In this document: piece by piece, positions 32,742 to 42,978 of the stretch
How positions within the stretch are numbered: position 1 is the first letter of the stretch
How the letters are laid out: the number at the start of each line of letters is the position of its first letter
Source of the DNA: Sunxiuqinia indica
GTDB lineage: Bacteria > Bacteroidota > Bacteroidia > Bacteroidales > Prolixibacteraceae
DNA: 64,000 bases
Direction: 5' to 3'
Assembly (NCBI RefSeq): GCF_009847015.1
Contig: NZ_WVEM01000001.1
Location: forward strand, 620,001 to 684,000
Notes under the pieces: generated by a model
The model's database searches: none
What the model saw: the letters and a program-made list of their open reading frames with translations, nothing else
Told to the model about the DNA's origin: nothing
Translations under genes and position numbers: made by a program

Positions 32742-34754
32742 ATGCCAGAAAACAGCTATCGAAAACTAACAAAATCCGAAATACTACAACTTGAGAAAAA
32801 TAATTCTAAGGCCGATAATTGGTCAAACATTGAGGTAAAAGATGGTTTCGATCCCCAAAGAGTTGAACATTGCCGCTTTTCTGGAAAGGTGCGCATAGGA
32901 CAACTCAATCAAGCCATCACATTCTATGGGAACATAGAAAAAGCATGCGGACTTTATAACACCCATATCCACAACTGTACCTTAGGCGATAATGTTTTTA
33001 TCAGCCATGTCAAAAACTACGTTGCCAATTATATTATCGAAGATCATGTTGTTATCGACAATACTGATCTTATTGCAACAGAAGGAGAGTCTACTTTTGG
33101 TAACGGCATTCAGGTTGCTGTGTTGGATGAAACGGGCGGGCGACACGTACCCATTTACGACAATCTTTCGGCTCACTTAGCATACATCGTAGCTTTTTAT
33201 AAACACCGACAACCGTCGATTGACAAGATCGAAAAACTGATCGATAACTACACCGAAAGTATTACATCAGATTTTGGTATTATTGGACAATACGCCCGAA
33301 TTTCAAATTGCAAAGAAATTAGAAACGTAAAAATTGGAGCTTACACGCAGATTGTAGGTGCCAGTAAAATCATTAACGGTTCTATAAATAGCAACGAAGC
33401 TGCACCAGTGAAAATTGGTCACGATGTCATTCTAAAAAATTTCATTATTTCATCCGGCTCCGAAGTGATTGATGGCGCCATTGTATCAAGCTGCTTTATT
33501 GGACAGGGATGCAAACTTGGCTCACAGTATTCGGCTGAGAATTCGCTGTTTTTTGCCAACTGTCAGGGTTTTCACGGCGAGGCTTGCTCATTATTTGCCG
33601 GCCCGTACACTGTCACTCACCACAAATCAACCTTACTTATTGCTGGTATGTTTTCGTTTTGTAATGCGGGAAGTGGATCAAACCAAAGTAACCACATGTA
33701 TAAATTAGGACCTATCCATCATGGAGTAGTCGAGCGTGGTTCTAAAACAACCAGCGATTCTTACATTTTATGGCCGGCCAAAATCGGACCATTTACAATG
33801 GTTATGGGTCGTCACTATAAAAATAGCGACACCTCTGAAATGCCTTTTTCTTATTTAATTGAAAACAAAGACGATAGCTGGTTGTCGCCGGGAATGAACC
33901 TCAAAAGTGTGGGAACGATACGCGATGCGATGAAATGGCCTCGACGCGATACACGAACAGACCCTAAAAAAATGGACTGCGTTAACTTTAACTTATTGAG
34001 CCCTTTCACCATAAAAAAAATGGCACAGGGTATTCAAAAGCTAAAGGAAATACAGCGGATTTCAGGCGAAACCTCCGAAGTTTTTTCATACAATAATACT
34101 AAGATTACGCATAGAGCTTTAAAAAGGGGGCTCGAACTCTACCATATGGCGATCATGAAATTCGTGGGAAACTCAATTATCACTCGTTTAAATACCTGCA
34201 CCATTGAGACTCCCGAAGCTATGAAAGCTTGCCTTAAAGCCGACTCATCAGCAGGGCAAGGTGACTGGATTGACTTAGCAGGACTTATTGCACCCAAAAA
34301 TGTGATAAAAGAAATGCTTGATCAGGTTGAAAACAAATCGATCAACCAACTGGAAGAAATAGAAAAAGTATTCTACTCGTTGCATGATAATTACTATAAT
34401 ATGGAGTGGAACTGGACAGTTGATTTTATTGCATCGTATTTTGGGAGACCGATTGAAGAAATGGAGGTCAACGATATTATCGACATCATTAAAGAATGGA
34501 TTCGAAGTGTTGTTGAAATTGACAAGATGCTATACTCAGATGCAAAAAAAGAATTTAGGCTCGAATCAATGACAGGCTTTGGAATTGATGGAGACCACAA
34601 GGTCAAACAGCTTGACTTTGAAAATGTAAGAGGAAAATTCGAGAGTAATGACTTTGTAAAAGAAATCTTAAATCACATTGAACGGAAAACAAACCTGGGA
34701 AACAAGGTTGTCAATAACTTAAACGAACTTCAGAACTCACCGAAAACTGTTTAA
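32742..34754 (+). CDS. DUF4954 family left-handed beta-helix protein
   Basis: A 670-residue protein from ATG 32742. An upstream start at 32703 would overlap the methyltransferase gene. Residues about 70-380 carry many hexapeptide-like repeats (NVFISHVKNYVANYIIEDHVVIDN, VKIGAYTQIVGASKIINGSIN, AAPVKIGHDVILKNFIISSG), the hallmark of a left-handed beta helix as in acyl- and nucleotidyltransferases. CQGFHGEACSLFAGPYTVTHHKSTLLIAG and MFSFCNAGSGSNQSNHMYKLGPIHHG are the DUF4954 core. The C-terminal 250 residues are helical. The family has no proven reaction; sugar-nucleotide or acyl transfer is inferred from the fold. Confidence 0.88.
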   Translation: MPENSYRKLTKSEILQLEKNNSKADNWSNIEVKDGFDPQRVEHCRFSGKVRIGQLNQAITFYGNIEKACGLYNTHIHNCTLGDNVFISHVKNYVANYIIEDHVVIDNTDLIATEGESTFGNGIQVAVLDETGGRHVPIYDNLSAHLAYIVAFYKHRQPSIDKIEKLIDNYTESITSDFGIIGQYARISNCKEIRNVKIGAYTQIVGASKIINGSINSNEAAPVKIGHDVILKNFIISSGSEVIDGAIVSSCFIGQGCKLGSQYSAENSLFFANCQGFHGEACSLFAGPYTVTHHKSTLLIAGMFSFCNAGSGSNQSNHMYKLGPIHHGVVERGSKTTSDSYILWPAKIGPFTMVMGRHYKNSDTSEMPFSYLIENKDDSWLSPGMNLKSVGTIRDAMKWPRRDTRTDPKKMDCVNFNLLSPFTIKKMAQGIQKLKEIQRISGETSEVFSYNNTKITHRALKRGLELYHMAIMKFVGNSIITRLNTCTIETPEAMKACLKADSSAGQGDWIDLAGLIAPKNVIKEMLDQVENKSINQLEEIEKVFYSLHDNYYNMEWNWTVDFIASYFGRPIEEMEVNDIIDIIKEWIRSVVEIDKMLYSDAKKEFRLESMTGFGIDGDHKVKQLDFENVRGKFESNDFVKEILNHIERKTNLGNKVVNNLNELQNSPKTV

Positions 34755-34776
34755 CCCGTTTCCCGACAAAGAATAT

Positions 34777-34818
34777 AAAAAACAGAGAGGATTTAACTTT
34801 AAATCCTCTCTGTTTTTT
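34777..34818. terminator. Bidirectional terminator between DUF4954 gene and tonB
   Basis: A perfect stem of 14 bp (AACAGAGAGGATTT/AAATCCTCTCTGTT) with a six-base loop and flanking A and T runs. The T-run on the plus strand contains the stop codon of the minus-strand tonB. Confidence 0.93.
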
Positions 34819-35812
34819 AGTCTAATACAAATCGGTAAGTAATGGTACCCTGCTGAAAAGCCGGGGCCTTGTCGTCAACGTTAAAGCGAGCTTTTAAAGC
34901 TGCTTGCTTCGCTGCGTTAAGCAATTGTGAGTTATAGGTTGTCGAACCGCGTACGCCAGGCTCAGCACTGGTCACCTTGCCGTATTTATCAACTGTAACT
35001 TGTACCACAACAACTCCTTCTTCATTCCCCGGATAATAAGGCTTGGGAAGAGATTGAGCTGAACGTCCGGCAAGACTATACGAAATACCATCTCCTTGCC
35101 CGCCACCGTCTCCATAATTGTCCGAATTAGCTGATCCATTTGGAGATCCTTGATTGCCTCCGGGGAAAGAAACTCCTTGCCCGGTGCTTTTCGAATCATC
35201 GGCCCCTGCTCCACCAGAACCAAAAGCACTGGAAGCCCGGTTGTTAATTTCACTAATTTTTTGCTGCTCAGCTTCTTTCCGCTGGCGTTCCTCCTCTGCT
35301 TTTCGCCTTTTTTCGGCCTCTTCAGCCAATCGTTGCTGCTCCAATTTCTCCTGACGCTGGCGTTCTATTTCTACCTGACGTTGTATCTCAAGTTCTTTTT
35401 CCCGCTGCTTACGAAGTTCTTCTTGTTTGCGTTTTTCTGCTTGCTCTTGCTGACGCTTAAGCTCCTCTTCTTTTTTCTTTTTAGCAGATTCAATAGCTAC
35501 AGTTTCTTCGTAATCCTGAGTCATTACTTCCTCTTTTGCCTCTGGTTGTGAAACTTGGGGTTGTGGCTGTGGAGGTGGTGGTGTTACTTTCTTTTTTTCT
35601 TGCTGAACGACAGGAGGAGATGATTTACGACCAGGTGCCGGTTCTTTGATTCCACTTCCTTGCTCCGAATTTCCAAAATTCACCAATATTCCTTCTTCTC
35701 CTGGCAATGGTAGTGGTGTAAAAAAGCCAAACAGAAGTAACAAGATTAGAACAATAACGTGAACAACAATTGTCCCTATAAAACCTCTTTTATGTTTCGA
35801 AAAATAACTCAT
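34817..35812 (-). CDS. tonB: TonB-family energy transducer
   Basis: A 331-residue protein anchored by one N-terminal transmembrane helix (residues about 11-30). It is followed by a Pro-rich spacer (VTPPPPQPQPQVSQP), a long charged coiled coil of Glu, Lys, Arg and Gln (about 85-190), a Gly/Ser-rich linker, and a C-terminal TonB domain (VVVVQVTVDKYGKVTSAEPGVRG...AALKARFNVD). With ExbB and ExbD it passes proton-motive force to outer membrane receptors or to the Tol function. The coiled coil is TolA-like. The start overlaps the exbD stop by one base. Confidence 0.93.
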   Translation of the reverse strand: MSYFSKHKRGFIGTIVVHVIVLILLLLFGFFTPLPLPGEEGILVNFGNSEQGSGIKEPAPGRKSSPPVVQQEKKKVTPPPPQPQPQVSQPEAKEEVMTQDYEETVAIESAKKKKEEELKRQQEQAEKRKQEELRKQREKELEIQRQVEIERQRQEKLEQQRLAEEAEKRRKAEEERQRKEAEQQKISEINNRASSAFGSGGAGADDSKSTGQGVSFPGGNQGSPNGSANSDNYGDGGGQGDGISYSLAGRSAQSLPKPYYPGNEEGVVVVQVTVDKYGKVTSAEPGVRGSTTYNSQLLNAAKQAALKARFNVDDKAPAFQQGTITYRFVLD

Positions 35813-36222
35813 TAACGTCCTTCCGGTGCAGTAGCCAAAATCATTTTATACTTATTGCGTTTAGCAATATTCATCACCTTTACAACCTGCTCAATTGGAA
35901 CTGACTTGTCAGCGTGTAAGGATACATAAGCCTCAGGGTTGTCGCCAATAGCTTTTTGCAACGCAGGTTCAATTTCATGAAACGCAACACGATCTACATT
36001 TTCGCCTGTATTGACATAGTACTTCAGGTCAGCAGTAATCGAAACAGTCGTCATTGGTTTAGCCGCTGTTTGATTATTACTCTGAGGTAAGAGCAACTTT
36101 AGTGCGTTGGGTGCAATCAAAGTTGACGTCACCATAAAAAAGATCAGCAACAAAAATACAATATCAGTCATTGAAGACATGCTGAAACTTGCATTGACTT
36201 TATTTCTACGTTTTAATGCCAT
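35812..36222 (-). CDS. exbD: Biopolymer transport protein ExbD/TolR
   Basis: A 136-residue inner membrane protein with one transmembrane helix (about residues 17-37, MTDIVFLLLIFFMVTSTL). The conserved Asp in SMTDIVF is the residue required for proton coupling. The periplasmic domain (AYVSLHADKSVPIEQVVKVMNIAKRNKYKMILAT) matches ExbD. Co-transcribed with exbB upstream (five-base gap) and tonB downstream (one-base overlap). Only one exbD is present, whereas many Bacteroidota clusters have two. Confidence 0.95.
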   Translation of the reverse strand: MALKRRNKVNASFSMSSMTDIVFLLLIFFMVTSTLIAPNALKLLLPQSNNQTAAKPMTTVSITADLKYYVNTGENVDRVAFHEIEPALQKAIGDNPEAYVSLHADKSVPIEQVVKVMNIAKRNKYKMILATAPEGR

Positions 36223-36227
36223 TGCGT

Positions 36228-36935
36228 TTATTTAGCTGGTTCATTCAACAAATCAAGAAATTCAGATGTTGCTGCTTCCATTTTAAAGATTACTTTTTCG
36301 ACATTGGCAACTAAAATATTGTACGCAAAGTAAGCGATAATACCAACCGTCAAACCAGCAACAGTTGTCACCATCGCTTGATAAATGCCCGAAGAAAGCA
36401 AGGTTACATCAATGTTGTTCCCTGCATTAGCCATATCGTAAAACGCCTGAATCATCCCAATTACAGTTCCCAGGAAGCCAATCATTGGAGCACCTCCGGC
36501 AACACTGGCTAATACCGGCAAGCCTTTTTCCAATTTCGATATCTCAAGGTTCCCGATCGTTTCAATGGCGGAATTAACATCGGACATTGGTCGCCCAATT
36601 CGGCTAATTCCTTTTTCAATCATGCGTGCAGTTGGTGTTTCCTGCGAGCGAGTAAGCGCCAACGCAGCATCAACTTTCCCTTCGGTAATGTATGTTTTCA
36701 CTCTGTCGAGCAAGGTTTTATCAACTTTGCCAGCTTTTTTTATGGCAAAATACCGGTCAAAAAAGATAAATACAGCAACTAACGAAAGGGCTATAATGGG
36801 AATCATGATCCACCCACCTTTAATTGCAATATCAAAGAATCGAGTTACAATTCCATCTTGTTGAGCTGATTCTGCAAGAGCTTCGGCACCTTCGCCGGCC
36901 GCATTAGAAACTTGTAAAAAAATATATCCAAACAT
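36228..36935 (-). CDS. exbB: MotA/TolQ/ExbB proton channel protein
   Basis: A 235-residue inner membrane protein with three transmembrane helices (about 38-60, 140-165, 182-208). GGWIMIPIIALSLVAVFIFFDRYFAI and the cytoplasmic SQETPTARMIEKGISRIGRP region are typical. PMIGFLGTVIGMIQAF and MVTTVAGLTVGIIAYFAYN form the channel signature. With ExbD it converts proton flow into TonB movement. First gene of the exbB-exbD-tonB operon. Confidence 0.95.
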   Translation of the reverse strand: MFGYIFLQVSNAAGEGAEALAESAQQDGIVTRFFDIAIKGGWIMIPIIALSLVAVFIFFDRYFAIKKAGKVDKTLLDRVKTYITEGKVDAALALTRSQETPTARMIEKGISRIGRPMSDVNSAIETIGNLEISKLEKGLPVLASVAGGAPMIGFLGTVIGMIQAFYDMANAGNNIDVTLLSSGIYQAMVTTVAGLTVGIIAYFAYNILVANVEKVIFKMEAATSEFLDLLNEPAK

Positions 36936-36963
36936 AAGTTTTCATTTAGAAGAACATATAAAA

Positions 36964-36996
36964 AACGCGGTATAATACTAATTATTATACCGCGCA
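36964..36996 (-). terminator. Terminator after nhaD
   Basis: A perfect stem CGCGGTATAATA/TATTATACCGCG with a five-base loop, followed by TTTTTTATA on the minus strand, between the nhaD stop at 37026 and the exbB start at 36935. Confidence 0.88.
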
Positions 36997-37025
36997 AAAA
37001 TAATGATTATTTACAAAGTATCTAC

Positions 37026-38402
37026 TTATAATCCGAACATCATATAATAGACTGCCGCACCTGATAAATACCCAACAATTGCGAGCAAGGAAATCTTTTT
37101 TATATACCAGATAAAATCGATTTTCTCTAATCCCATAGCAGCAACTCCGGCGGCAGACCCGATAATTAAGATACTACCTCCGGTACCAGCTGTATAGGCA
37201 AGAAATTCCCAGAAAGCACCATCTTGAACAAAACTAGCTAAATAGCCGGTTGCAGCAGGATCTGCAGTAGGATACATACCCATTGCACCTGCTACAAGTG
37301 GCACATTATCAACTACTGATGAAAGTACCCCAACTGCCAAGTCTATCAAATAAATATTCCCAAGTTTCTCGTCCAGATACTGAGAAAGGAGATGCAGGTG
37401 CCCCGCCGACTGAAGTGAAGCAACAGCTGAAAGAATACCCAGAAAGAAAAGAACTGTAGGTACGTCTACTTTGCGAAGTACAGCTGTAACCTTCAACCGA
37501 TGTTTTATTTCTTCGGGTTTGTCTTTATGCATAATTTCGGAAATGACCCACAATACCCCCAGCGACAATAACATGCCCATGTATGGTGGTAAATGCGTTA
37601 TTGTTTTAAACACGGGAACAAAAAGCAACCCGAAAACACCAAGGATGAGCATGAAAACTCGCTCGAACTCGGTTGTTAAATCAATTTCTTCATTCTCTAC
37701 AACTGGTCGTTCTACGTCGCCTTTCATTGTAAGTGACAATATCCCAAGAGGGACAACCATACAGACTAAACTTGGGAGTAGAACACCTTCAATAATTCGT
37801 GCGGCTGTAACTTGTCCTCCAATCCAAAGCATAATTGTGGTTACGTCTCCAATTGGAGACCAGGCTCCACCGGCATTAGCAGCCAACACAACCATACTCG
37901 CAAAAAACCAACGTGTTTCTTTATCATCAATCAACTTCCGAAGCAAGGCGACCAACACAATTGTTGTCGTCAGGTTATCAAGCAGTGCAGACATAAAAAA
38001 AGTTAGGAAACTCAAAATCCACAACAATTTTATTTTATTGGTTGTCTTGATTTTATCAGTTACTACTTTAAATCCTTCATGTTGATCGACTACTTCAACG
38101 ATGGTCATTGCACCAAGGAGAAAGAATAGGATTTCACTAATTTCGCCCAAATGGTGAACGATTTCAGAATCAACAATAAACTCGTGTATAGACGCTTCCA
38201 GCAAGCCAATGTGACCATGTGCAAAATTTGCCCATGACGGGCTGAACCCCATAGCTAAGATATCTTCGGCGCCAATAGCATAAATAACCCAACAAAGCGT
38301 CCCTATAATTAATGCTGAAGCTGCTTTGTCAACTTTGAGCGGATGTTCTAATGCAATGGCAATGTAACCAAGCACAAAAACAACGACCATTAAAATAAAC
38401 AT
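37026..38402 (-). CDS. nhaD: Na+/H+ antiporter, NhaD family
   Basis: A 458-residue ion transporter with 11 to 13 hydrophobic segments, consistent with NhaD of the IT superfamily. Family-typical stretches are HHLGEISEILFFLLGAMTIVEVVDQHEGF, ALLDNLTTTIVLVALLRKL, VLAANAGGAWSPIGDVTTIMLWIGGQVT and AYTAGTGGSILIIGSAAGVAAMGLEKI. It exports sodium in exchange for protons, suiting a marine or brackish habitat (inference). Its own terminator precedes the exbB operon. Confidence 0.93.
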   Translation of the reverse strand: MFILMVVVFVLGYIAIALEHPLKVDKAASALIIGTLCWVIYAIGAEDILAMGFSPSWANFAHGHIGLLEASIHEFIVDSEIVHHLGEISEILFFLLGAMTIVEVVDQHEGFKVVTDKIKTTNKIKLLWILSFLTFFMSALLDNLTTTIVLVALLRKLIDDKETRWFFASMVVLAANAGGAWSPIGDVTTIMLWIGGQVTAARIIEGVLLPSLVCMVVPLGILSLTMKGDVERPVVENEEIDLTTEFERVFMLILGVFGLLFVPVFKTITHLPPYMGMLLSLGVLWVISEIMHKDKPEEIKHRLKVTAVLRKVDVPTVLFFLGILSAVASLQSAGHLHLLSQYLDEKLGNIYLIDLAVGVLSSVVDNVPLVAGAMGMYPTADPAATGYLASFVQDGAFWEFLAYTAGTGGSILIIGSAAGVAAMGLEKIDFIWYIKKISLLAIVGYLSGAAVYYMMFGL

Positions 38403-38598
38403 GGAAATAGTTTTTAGAAATTAGTAAAAAAAATTTCGCGCAAAGGTAAAGGTCCAATGAGAATACAGCTTAATTTTTTGAAAAAAAGCAATTGTGCATA
38501 ATAAATTTAACAGAGTGATGTCGAAAGAAAATTGCTTTTAATTATTTTTTGTCTACTGAAGTATCCGGTTATTTGAAAAACGATAGCAGGATTATTCG

Positions 38599-41500
38599 TT
38601 AATCCTCTCCTTTTTTTCCCCACAGGCGTTTGAACTTTTGCCAAAGCTCGTTCCAGCTATTATAATTTTCACGATACGAAAGACCTATTCCCTGGGTATA
38701 AGGTGACGTTTCGTAGATCAGATTGTCATTTGATCGGTTGTATGCTTTGAGTTGTAGTTTTCCGTTATTGGTCAGCTTAACGTTCAAATCAAAATCACCA
38801 ACAATGTTATTGTTGTTCGAACGATTGACAGTGGATGTATTGTTACCAATGTTTCCATTAATTGTAACCCGATCGTTAAACATTTGGGTACTTAAAGCCA
38901 ATTCAATTTCATCATTGGTAATCTGATTTCCCGGGCGATAATTAACACCAATGTCCCAATCGTTGCTAATCTGCGACAACCAGTTGCTTAATTGATTTGA
39001 GAACAACTCACTTGCTGTACTTCCAACCACATTGGTATTTGATGCTTGATATGAACCCCGCAGGTAATCGGGAGTATAAAAACGTCCCAAAACCAACAAC
39101 GATAATATCTGCTTGTTCATCTCCTCTTCGGTACTAAAAAACTGTTGAACCTGATCTTTTATGCGGTCTTCGGCAGTGGGGAATTTAATATCAAACGTAA
39201 TTTTCGGATCATTCAGGTTTTCGGTTAGATAGATTTCACAGGAAACAGGAATTCGCTGAGAGTAATCAATATTCTCAACCGAGTTTGGAAACAATTCGGT
39301 CAACGATGCTTTTAGCCGATAAATGGCATTTAAATCGATTGTTGCATTGTATGGATCACCATTCCAAAGGATCGTGCCACCACGGGCAATTTCGAATCTC
39401 TTATTGATCACATTTTGCAGTGTAAACAGATAGTCTCCTTGTTCTACGCGGTATTCGCCAAACATCACAATATTAAAGTCAGGGTCAATACGAACCTGCA
39501 AATCACCACTTCCTCTGGAGCGGATAACATCACCAATTTGCGAATTATAAATCAGTTGAACCTGAGCCTCGGGCGTGATATCGATATCAAATTTCATATT
39601 CAAATTCGACTTATCCTGCTTTACCCGACGTTCGACTTTCTCGCTTTCAATATTGCTTTTATTAACAAACCTAATGAAGTCATACTCCTGGGCTTCCTCA
39701 TTGTAGTCCAGTGATATATTTATGTCGGTTCCACTTAAAGTAGCCGCATTAGCCGATAATAAGACATCCCTTCCATGACCGGTAATTTCAAAATCACCAT
39801 TCCCAAACACTTTCCCGTAAAATCGCTCATTATCTTTCACTGTCGTATTCATGGCTAAAATTCTTGGCGAGCTAAGCGACAAATCATAATCCATATTCTT
39901 GAAATTATCATGTCGTATAAAACCATCAAACAGTCCAGTATTCCCTTGATAATCTGCTATTTTTATCCGATCAAAAATAATTGAATCAGAACGAAATTTA
40001 ACTGTATCACTAAAATAGTAATAAACCTGAATAGCATTTATTGACAGCCCTGCATCCAGTCCGAGCACATCGCCATCCATCAATATCTTTTCTGGTGTCC
40101 CGTGTATCCAAACATCTCCTGTGCCTCGTCCCTGAATATTCTGAAAAGTGTTTTGAAGCACCGGCTGAAGAATTGCCAGCGATAAGTCATTCAAGCTTAC
40201 TGTAAAGTCAAGCGAATCGGTACCTGGAGTGTAAGCGCCAGATGCAAATAGAGACTGATGGCTTTTAGTGTCAATAGTCAACTCCGCGTTTATTTCTTCT
40301 GAATCGCGGTCCCATTTACTCACCACACTCACGTTGCCAATATCATGTTGCCGGTAACTAAGATCGCTTATCGTTAGATCCGACAGAAACAACGCTCGCT
40401 CGTATATATCAAATGCACTTGCCGACCCATTGATTGTTCCTTTTAGCTCAGCATCCTTACTTGTAAGCAAATTGATATTGTTCAGATTCAAATTGTCAAG
40501 CTTCACATTTAGCCGGGCATTCTTATCTTCCGAAATTGTGCCATTGACAGAGAGCCGTTGCGATTGATTTGAGATTTCGAAACCATCGACAGCTATTCTA
40601 CTTGAATCTATCGTAATCGTAGCCGGATGAACCTGCCAAAGTGTATCAGCAATGTATATTTTCGACGGGGTTACTTCAATTTCAACATGTGTTTTATTAT
40701 AATCCGTTTTAGTGAAATCAACCTGCGTTTCCAACTCTCCGCTATATGTTTTTTGGTGAAAATTGTTCCAAACCAATTTTGAATTTAAGCGGTCGTCCGA
40801 AGCATCGGCCAGAATAGCCAAATTATAAAGACGTTTATTCTCATTGAGCTGCAATTCCTCCAAGCGATTTTTCAGTTCCAGCTTTTCCCCTGAATGAACA
40901 GATAACGTATAGTTATTCAAAATAAAGTTGCGGTATTCAATGCGCGGAATATCAGCCACAAAATCCAGAGACATTTCAAGGTCATCAAAATGTCCGCTAA
41001 TCACGGAAGGGCCTATAAAAAGGTTCGGCATGAATGTTTTGGTTAGCGGCTCAGTGTTCTTTATCGTCACATCAAAGTCGAATTGATTGGCATGCAAATC
41101 TTCATCAACTTTTAGCCCTGCCGAAGGTAAATACTGAGCTAGCAAATTTCTGAAGCTTTTAGAAATCGTACGAAAAGAATAATTTCCGGCAATATCCACA
41201 TCAGCAAAGTCTGACCGAATCTGTAAATGTGGGTGTCCCTCATAAAACGTGCGAACACTTAAACTACTTAGCTTTATCGTATCATTTTCATTGAGGTACC
41301 GTCCTTCATCTACCCAAATATTACCATCCAGGTTGTCGATATTGTTTCCTTTAAAATTAGCACTCAAAGCCATTGACAAGATCGACTTTTCATGCTTCGT
41401 GTCAAGATTTAATGCTTTAAGATTTGCCTGATCCAATACCATTTCAAAATCGAAAGCCGGAATTGGCGCATTAAAATCAAGCTTCCCGGCAAAATTGGCA

Positions 41501-42978
41501 TCCAAATTCGGATCTTTGATTGTAAAATCTCCTTCGAATTTTTCATCCTGAATCGTTCCATCCAAACTCAGGTTTTTAAATTTGTAGGCATTAAATATCA
41601 GGCTATCAACAACTCCATCCAGCGCAACATCAAATGCCCGATTTGCTTTATCATACGAACCATCTACCTGTCCGTTAAAGGTTAATTCTCCAAAACGCTT
41701 TGATTGTGTAAATTTTCCTAATTTAAAATTAACGGTCTTTAAATGCCCGTTAACTTTTAGCAAATCGCTTTCCGAAGGCAAAAATGACAAGTCCATTTTT
41801 ATTTGGCCAAAATTGGAACGTACCGTCCCATAGGCCACAAAATCACTTAAGAAACCGGTAAAATTACCTTCATAGTGCACAATTCCAGCATCATGAAGCA
41901 ATGGTGAAAAGGTCAGATAATCAGCCTTCGCAGAATACGGTAACCGGATTTCACTCAAGTCGTTAAAATCCGCAGTTGACTTTTTCAGATCGAGCAAAAT
42001 ATAGGTCTGATCAAGATTGGGTAAGCCATTGGTGTAGAAATCGCAAACCAGATTTGTATTTTGTCCGATCTTCATTTCCAAGTCTTTGGCTTTCAGGTCG
42101 GCAATCGTACCATAAACATGACCTGATAAATTTATTCGTAAATCCATTCCGCGTAAAGCCGGAACAAACTGTCCTACATCTACAAAATCCAAAACCGATT
42201 TTTTCAGGTCAACATCGAGTTTTAAAAACGAAAAATCTTTCTCTTCATGCATCTCTGACTGATCCAATGAAATATCTGCGTCTGCAATTACTGAATGAGG
42301 GGTTAACACTTTTAAGTCGTTCAGTTTAATCACATGATTTGACGAAACAACCCGAGTACTTAAAGAACTCAGTAAAAAAGATTTGTTATCGTCCAGCGAA
42401 AGCTTGTTAATTTGGAAAGCCAACGAATCTTGGTTCAGCACAAAATCAGTTACATCAAGCTGCACATTATGCAGGTCTATTGCATTCGACAATTCCATAT
42501 TGGAATACGAGTACCCAAGGCGGGTATCGCTAAACAAAAAATTCTGACATTCAAAACTCCAGCTATTGGTTGTTGGTTTATCCGATCGCAAAGCGTCGAG
42601 TACAAATTTGTAATTTGGAACCTGATCTTCAGTGAATGAAACAAACAACCTGGTTTTTATCATTTCAAGCGAAGACAGGTTAATAATCCGTCGTTTATAC
42701 GTGAACTGATCGATTGAAGCAACCATTTTATCCACGTAAAAAAGGGTATCTTCCTGCTGATCTTCTATCAAAAATTCATTCAATATCACTTTATTAAAAA
42801 AACGAATATCAATACTCTTCAATGTAATGTGCGTGTTCAGCTTTTCTGAAAGCCGACTTGCAATTTGCTTAACCAAAAAAGTCTGGACCGTACTGGTTTG
42901 AAAAGCCAGATAAGCAGCAAAAAACAGGATCGCTATGATCCCGAAAAGCCAGAGTGCTATTTTGAAAGATTTTTTAAT
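38599..42978 (-). CDS. tamB: TamB-like translocation/assembly module (DUF490)
   Basis: A very large protein (about 1459 residues) of repeated beta strands, anchored by one N-terminal helix. The C-terminal 400 residues form the TamB/DUF490 domain (GEYRVEQGDYLFTLQNVINKRFEIARGGTILWNGDPYNATIDLNAIY, EILSLLVLGRF-like). It spans the periplasm as a lipid-conducting bridge and aids outer membrane assembly. No ATG or GTG start exists at the front: the frame stays open up to 42990 and encodes the expected anchor IALWLFGIIAILFFAAYLAF. I place the start at the ATT at 42978. A TTG at 42876 would lose the anchor. A sequencing frameshift is the alternative. Confidence 0.85.
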   Translation of the reverse strand: MKKSFKIALWLFGIIAILFFAAYLAFQTSTVQTFLVKQIASRLSEKLNTHITLKSIDIRFFNKVILNEFLIEDQQEDTLFYVDKMVASIDQFTYKRRIINLSSLEMIKTRLFVSFTEDQVPNYKFVLDALRSDKPTTNSWSFECQNFLFSDTRLGYSYSNMELSNAIDLHNVQLDVTDFVLNQDSLAFQINKLSLDDNKSFLLSSLSTRVVSSNHVIKLNDLKVLTPHSVIADADISLDQSEMHEEKDFSFLKLDVDLKKSVLDFVDVGQFVPALRGMDLRINLSGHVYGTIADLKAKDLEMKIGQNTNLVCDFYTNGLPNLDQTYILLDLKKSTADFNDLSEIRLPYSAKADYLTFSPLLHDAGIVHYEGNFTGFLSDFVAYGTVRSNFGQIKMDLSFLPSESDLLKVNGHLKTVNFKLGKFTQSKRFGELTFNGQVDGSYDKANRAFDVALDGVVDSLIFNAYKFKNLSLDGTIQDEKFEGDFTIKDPNLDANFAGKLDFNAPIPAFDFEMVLDQANLKALNLDTKHEKSILSMALSANFKGNNIDNLDGNIWVDEGRYLNENDTIKLSSLSVRTFYEGHPHLQIRSDFADVDIAGNYSFRTISKSFRNLLAQYLPSAGLKVDEDLHANQFDFDVTIKNTEPLTKTFMPNLFIGPSVISGHFDDLEMSLDFVADIPRIEYRNFILNNYTLSVHSGEKLELKNRLEELQLNENKRLYNLAILADASDDRLNSKLVWNNFHQKTYSGELETQVDFTKTDYNKTHVEIEVTPSKIYIADTLWQVHPATITIDSSRIAVDGFEISNQSQRLSVNGTISEDKNARLNVKLDNLNLNNINLLTSKDAELKGTINGSASAFDIYERALFLSDLTISDLSYRQHDIGNVSVVSKWDRDSEEINAELTIDTKSHQSLFASGAYTPGTDSLDFTVSLNDLSLAILQPVLQNTFQNIQGRGTGDVWIHGTPEKILMDGDVLGLDAGLSINAIQVYYYFSDTVKFRSDSIIFDRIKIADYQGNTGLFDGFIRHDNFKNMDYDLSLSSPRILAMNTTVKDNERFYGKVFGNGDFEITGHGRDVLLSANAATLSGTDINISLDYNEEAQEYDFIRFVNKSNIESEKVERRVKQDKSNLNMKFDIDITPEAQVQLIYNSQIGDVIRSRGSGDLQVRIDPDFNIVMFGEYRVEQGDYLFTLQNVINKRFEIARGGTILWNGDPYNATIDLNAIYRLKASLTELFPNSVENIDYSQRIPVSCEIYLTENLNDPKITFDIKFPTAEDRIKDQVQQFFSTEEEMNKQILSLLVLGRFYTPDYLRGSYQASNTNVVGSTASELFSNQLSNWLSQISNDWDIGVNYRPGNQITNDEIELALSTQMFNDRVTINGNIGNNTSTVNRSNNNNIVGDFDLNVKLTNNGKLQLKAYNRSNDNLIYETSPYTQGIGLSYRENYNSWNELWQKFKRLWGKKGED

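Noticed and set aside
35150-35551. Hydrophobic, Leu/Phe-rich plus-strand frame
   Set aside because: It is antisense to the Glu/Lys/Arg-rich coiled coil of TonB, which always yields such a shadow.
42876-42878. TTG at 42876 as the tamB start
   Set aside because: It would remove the membrane anchor encoded just upstream in the same open frame, which TamB proteins need.
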